From positions 930,001-994,000 of the forward strand of contig NZ_LN901324.1 in assembly GCF_001465875.1 (NCBI RefSeq): DNA of 64,000 bases, written 5' to 3'. A program made the position numbers and the translations under genes. The stretch is from Legionella saoudiensis (lineage in GTDB: Bacteria; Pseudomonadota; Gammaproteobacteria; Legionellales; Legionellaceae). The notes below the pieces were generated by a model. That model had not been told where the DNA came from, ran no database searches, and saw nothing but the letters and a program-made list of their open reading frames with translations. This document shows, piece after piece, positions 61,349 through 64,000 of this stretch (position 1 is the stretch's first letter; each line of letters starts with the position of its first letter).

Positions 61349-62167
61349 ATGAAACGCCATGTTTTTATGCTCTCTGATGGAACAGGAATCACTGCAGAAA
61401 CACTTGGAAACAGCTTGATTAGCCAGTTTGACAATATTTCCTTCGAACGCCTGACCATTCCCTACATTGATTCATTGGAAAAAGCTGAAAAAGTAGTGCT
61501 GCAAATTAATAAGGCTTATGAGGAGCATGGCAGTAAACCCTTAGTCTTTATGACCCTTGTTAATCGAGAAATACGTAGCCATTTTTTTAAAGAAGCTAAA
61601 GCCTGTGTTTTTGACTTGTTTAATACCTTTATTGCCCCTCTGGAATATGAATTGAATGAAAAATCATCGTATACCGTAGGTCGGACACATGGTGTGGTAG
61701 ATAACCAGTTATATCTTCATCGACTGGAGGCCATTGATTTCGCCCTGTCTCACGATGATGGCGTTAAAACACGGGGTTATGAGAAAGCCGATATTATCCT
61801 CATTGGGGTTTCACGCTGCGGTAAAACGCCAAGCTGCTTGTATATGGCATTGCAATATGGAATTTTAGCAGCCAACTACCCATTTACCGAGGAGGAAATG
61901 ATTGGCTTTAAGTTACCCGAGGTACTAAAACCCTATAAACATAAACTCTTTGGCCTAACCATTGATGTGCCTCGCTTACAACAAATTCGTTCAGAGCGCC
62001 GACCTAATAGTAAATATGCTTCTGCAGATCAATGCCGTCTGGAGGTAGCGGAGGTTGAAGCAATGTATCAAAAAGAAAAGATACCTTACATTAATTCAAC
62101 GAAGTATTCTATTGAAGAAATTTCAACCAAAATATTGGCCGCAGCGGGTTTACAACGCAAGATTTAA
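61349..62167 (+). CDS. ppsR: PEP synthase regulatory protein (PSRP, DUF299)
   Basis: A 272-residue DUF299 enzyme. It is a bifunctional ADP-dependent kinase and Pi-dependent pyrophosphorylase that switches phosphoenolpyruvate synthase off and on. It starts MKRHVFMLSDGTGITAETLG and has the P-loop-like GVSRCGKT (153-160). Length matches family members. It implies a ppsA gene elsewhere in the genome and gluconeogenesis from amino-acid carbon. The ATG has an AAAGGTAACTA site. Confidence 0.94.
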   Translation: MKRHVFMLSDGTGITAETLGNSLISQFDNISFERLTIPYIDSLEKAEKVVLQINKAYEEHGSKPLVFMTLVNREIRSHFFKEAKACVFDLFNTFIAPLEYELNEKSSYTVGRTHGVVDNQLYLHRLEAIDFALSHDDGVKTRGYEKADIILIGVSRCGKTPSCLYMALQYGILAANYPFTEEEMIGFKLPEVLKPYKHKLFGLTIDVPRLQQIRSERRPNSKYASADQCRLEVAEVEAMYQKEKIPYINSTKYSIEEISTKILAAAGLQRKI

Positions 62168-62250
62168 AAATGCCATTGCCACAGATATAAAATTTAGCAA
62201 CTTAAAGCATCCATCATCTTCAAAAGAATCCCCAGGATTACGTGCTTCGG

Positions 62251-62356
62251 ACTCCTGGGTTGCTTCGTCCCTACGTTTCTAATAATAATAGATAGATTGA
62301 GCATAGGTTTTTCACCCCATTCCATCATTGCGAACGGGAGTGAAGCAACCTAGAGT
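62251..62356 (-). repeat. Dispersed repeat block, copies 4 and 5
   Basis: CTCCTGGGTTGCTTCGTCCC (about 62252) is on the plus strand. ATCATTGCGAACGGGAGTGA (62324-62343), continuing AGCAACCTAGAGT, is the same unit inverted. The two flank an A/T-rich centre, so the block forms a large imperfect palindrome. Confidence 0.55.
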
Positions 62357-62378
62357 TCGAAGTGCAGAACTCTAGGTT
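62347..62378. terminator. Hairpin between ppsR and prpD
   Basis: AACCTAGAGTTC-gaagtgca-GAACTCTAGGTT is a perfect 12-bp stem between convergent genes, overlapping the repeat. Confidence 0.6.
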
Positions 62379-62426
62379 ACTTACCGCTATGTTTCTTAGA
62401 TCATTAATCCTAATTAACTCGTACCT

Positions 62427-63872
62427 CTATAGCTTCCACATCGCCATGAAATCGTCAACTTTCATAGCAGCTAAAGTATTGGTATCGCTCATAGCCTTTG
62501 TTATTTTTTCTACACGGTCAGCAGCAAATTGAGTGCTCAGGTTTTTTTTGAATTTAGACAATAAAACCGGAATTCCCTCTTCACGTCTGCGCTTATGGCC
62601 AATAGGATATTCAACAGTGATCAATTCACTTTCACTACCATCGTTAAACACCAATTTGATGCTATTGGCAATCGAACGTTTTTCCGGATCATGATATTCA
62701 CGTGAAAAACGCTCATTTTCCGTTACATGCATCTTCGCACGTAACGCATCAATGCGTGGGTCTGCTGCAACATCATCTTCATAATGCTCTGCGGTTAAAT
62801 CACCAAATAGCAAGCCGATAGCAACCATATACTGTAAACAATGATCTCGATCCGCTGGATTATGAAGCGCACCCTGCTTACTAATAATACGAATTGCTGA
62901 TTCATGAGTAACTAATTCAATCCGCGCAATATCATCAAATCGCTCTTTTACCATGGGATGTAATGCCACCGCACATTCAACTGCTGTTTGTGCATGAAAC
63001 TCCGCTGGATAAGATAATTTAAACAGCACATTTTCCATTACATAACTACCATATGGGCGCTGGAATTTAAATGGCTTCTTCCCAAATAAAACATCATAAA
63101 AGCCCCAGGTAGGTGCACTTAAAGCACTGGGGTACCCCATTTCACCATGCTTGGCAATTAAAGCCAGGCGCACAGCACGTGATGTGGCATCCCCGGCAGC
63201 CCATGATTTACGAGAACCAGCATTGGGAGCATGCCTGTAGGTTCTCAAGCTTTGACCATCAACAAAAACCTGAGATAAAGTTCTTAACATCATGTCTCTA
63301 TCCGCGCCAAACAACAAAGCAGCAACCGCAGCGCTAGCAACTTTAACTAAAATCACATGATCTAAACCAACACGGTTGAAACTGTTTTCCAGAGCTAAAC
63401 AGCCTTGAATTTCATGCGCCTTAATCATCGCCGTAAGAACATCCTGCATTAGGATAGGTGCCTTACCTTGAGCACAATTTTGTCGGCACATATAATCCGC
63501 AACCGCAAGAATAGCGCCCAGATTATCCGATGGATGCCCCCATTCTGCCGCCAGCCAAGTATCGTTAAAATCCAACCAGCGGATCATCGCTCCAATATTA
63601 AACGCGGCTTGTACCGGATCCAGCTCAAAAGATGTTCCGGGAACGCGTGCCCCTCCCGCCAAAGTAGCGCCAGGAACAACAGGCCCCATTAATTTAGTGC
63701 ATTCAGGAAAGTTAAGCGCCAGAATGCCACAACCTAAAGTGTCCATTAAACACAAACGGGCGGTTTCATAAGCGACAACGCTATCAATCTTTTTGTTTGA
63801 CACATAATCAGCAATATCAATAATCACCTGATCGTAATCAGGCTTCACATTATCTTCTACATAACCGCTCAT
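62427..63872 (-). CDS. prpD: 2-methylcitrate dehydratase
   Basis: A 481-residue MmgE/PrpD-family enzyme, dehydrating 2-methylcitrate in propionate breakdown. [38 protein letters not shown] and [20 protein letters not shown] are family-typical. Length agrees with E. coli PrpD (483). The ATG at 63872 (AGAGG upstream) lies one base after the prpC stop; a longer start at 63920 lies inside prpC. The pair removes propionyl-CoA from Val, Ile, Met and Thr catabolism. Confidence 0.95.
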   Translation of the reverse strand: MSGYVEDNVKPDYDQVIIDIADYVSNKKIDSVVAYETARLCLMDTLGCGILALNFPECTKLMGPVVPGATLAGGARVPGTSFELDPVQAAFNIGAMIRWLDFNDTWLAAEWGHPSDNLGAILAVADYMCRQNCAQGKAPILMQDVLTAMIKAHEIQGCLALENSFNRVGLDHVILVKVASAAVAALLFGADRDMMLRTLSQVFVDGQSLRTYRHAPNAGSRKSWAAGDATSRAVRLALIAKHGEMGYPSALSAPTWGFYDVLFGKKPFKFQRPYGSYVMENVLFKLSYPAEFHAQTAVECAVALHPMVKERFDDIARIELVTHESAIRIISKQGALHNPADRDHCLQYMVAIGLLFGDLTAEHYEDDVAADPRIDALRAKMHVTENERFSREYHDPEKRSIANSIKLVFNDGSESELITVEYPIGHKRRREEGIPVLLSKFKKNLSTQFAADRVEKITKAMSDTNTLAAMKVDDFMAMWKL

Positions 63873-63873
63873 A

Positions 63874-64000
63874 TTAACCTCTAGTATTAATTGCAGGAAA
63901 TTCTTTAGGTTCAGGACCAATGTACTTTGATGAAGGACGAATTAGTTTATTATTCGCACGTTGTTCAAATACATGAGCTGCCCATCCAGTAATGCGCGAC
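63874..64000 (-). CDS. prpC: 2-methylcitrate synthase C-terminus (partial, right edge)
   Basis: Only the last 41 codons are in the window. They read [20 protein letters not shown], then [21 protein letters not shown] to the TAA at 63876-63874. This matches the C-terminal signature of PrpC and citrate-synthase relatives. The prpC-prpD order supports the call. Confidence 0.88.
   Translation of the reverse strand, partial: SRITGWAAHVFEQRANNKLIRPSSKYIGPEPKEFPAINTRG

Overview
The window is a 64 kb chromosomal stretch that looks like Legionella, probably a species other than L. pneumophila. The reasons are the low-GC coding style, a LubX-like double U-box protein next to a giant SidH-like protein, several large proteins with no housekeeping counterpart, acidic C-terminal tails of the kind used as Dot/Icm signals, and two PmrA-box-like promoters. 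No tRNA, rRNA, CRISPR array, transposase or integrase was seen.

Layout. 1-4165: Lhr helicase, cut by the left edge. 4166-8465: repeat-bearing spacer, two small or orphan genes, an MDR-family reductase, thymidine kinase and a TIGR01777 epimerase. 8560-12442: a decayed copy, then an intact copy, of a 1116-aa protein with a CE-clan (Ulp1-like) protease signature. 12582-15884: phasin-like protein, eukaryote-like Ser/Thr kinase, unknown protein. 15969-22280: leftward cluster fmdB-aspS-mscK-mutH plus an orphan with an acidic tail. 22409-28600: NagX-like acyltransferase, PAS-receiver protein, Cys-repeat peptide, SDR enzyme, small secreted protein, FliK, membrane protein. 28758-33223: aconitase and an APC permease. 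33327-40118: SidH-like and LubX-like pair. 40215-43932: acetate kinase, MaoC-phosphotransacylase fusion and a divergent alcohol dehydrogenase. 44064-50776: candidate effector, DDAH-like hydrolase, frameshifted APC permease, and a large unknown protein with an ankyrin-like module. 50902-57458: carotenoid oxygenase, an MFS transporter behind a leader-peptide control region, GGCT-like protein, DacB, APC permease. 57459-64000: spacer with DnaA boxes, secreted protein, putative His/Cys protease-like protein, two small proteins, PpsR, and prpD with the end of prpC.

How it fits together. The metabolic genes suit an amino-acid-fed intracellular bacterium: amino-acid permeases, aconitase, the methylcitrate cycle (prpC-prpD), a phosphotransacylase and acetate-kinase branch, and a PEP-synthase regulator. 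The accessory genes suit a pathogen that manipulates host ubiquitin and kinase signalling. The most distinctive finds are the LubX-SidH pair at a locus without VipD, the Val/Ile-rich leader peptide with two interleaved hairpins ahead of a Pht-like transporter (52383-52655), two PmrA-like promoters with identical geometry ahead of unrelated orphan genes, and the internally deleted protease copy. Functions rest on recalled family motifs, because no database search was possible.
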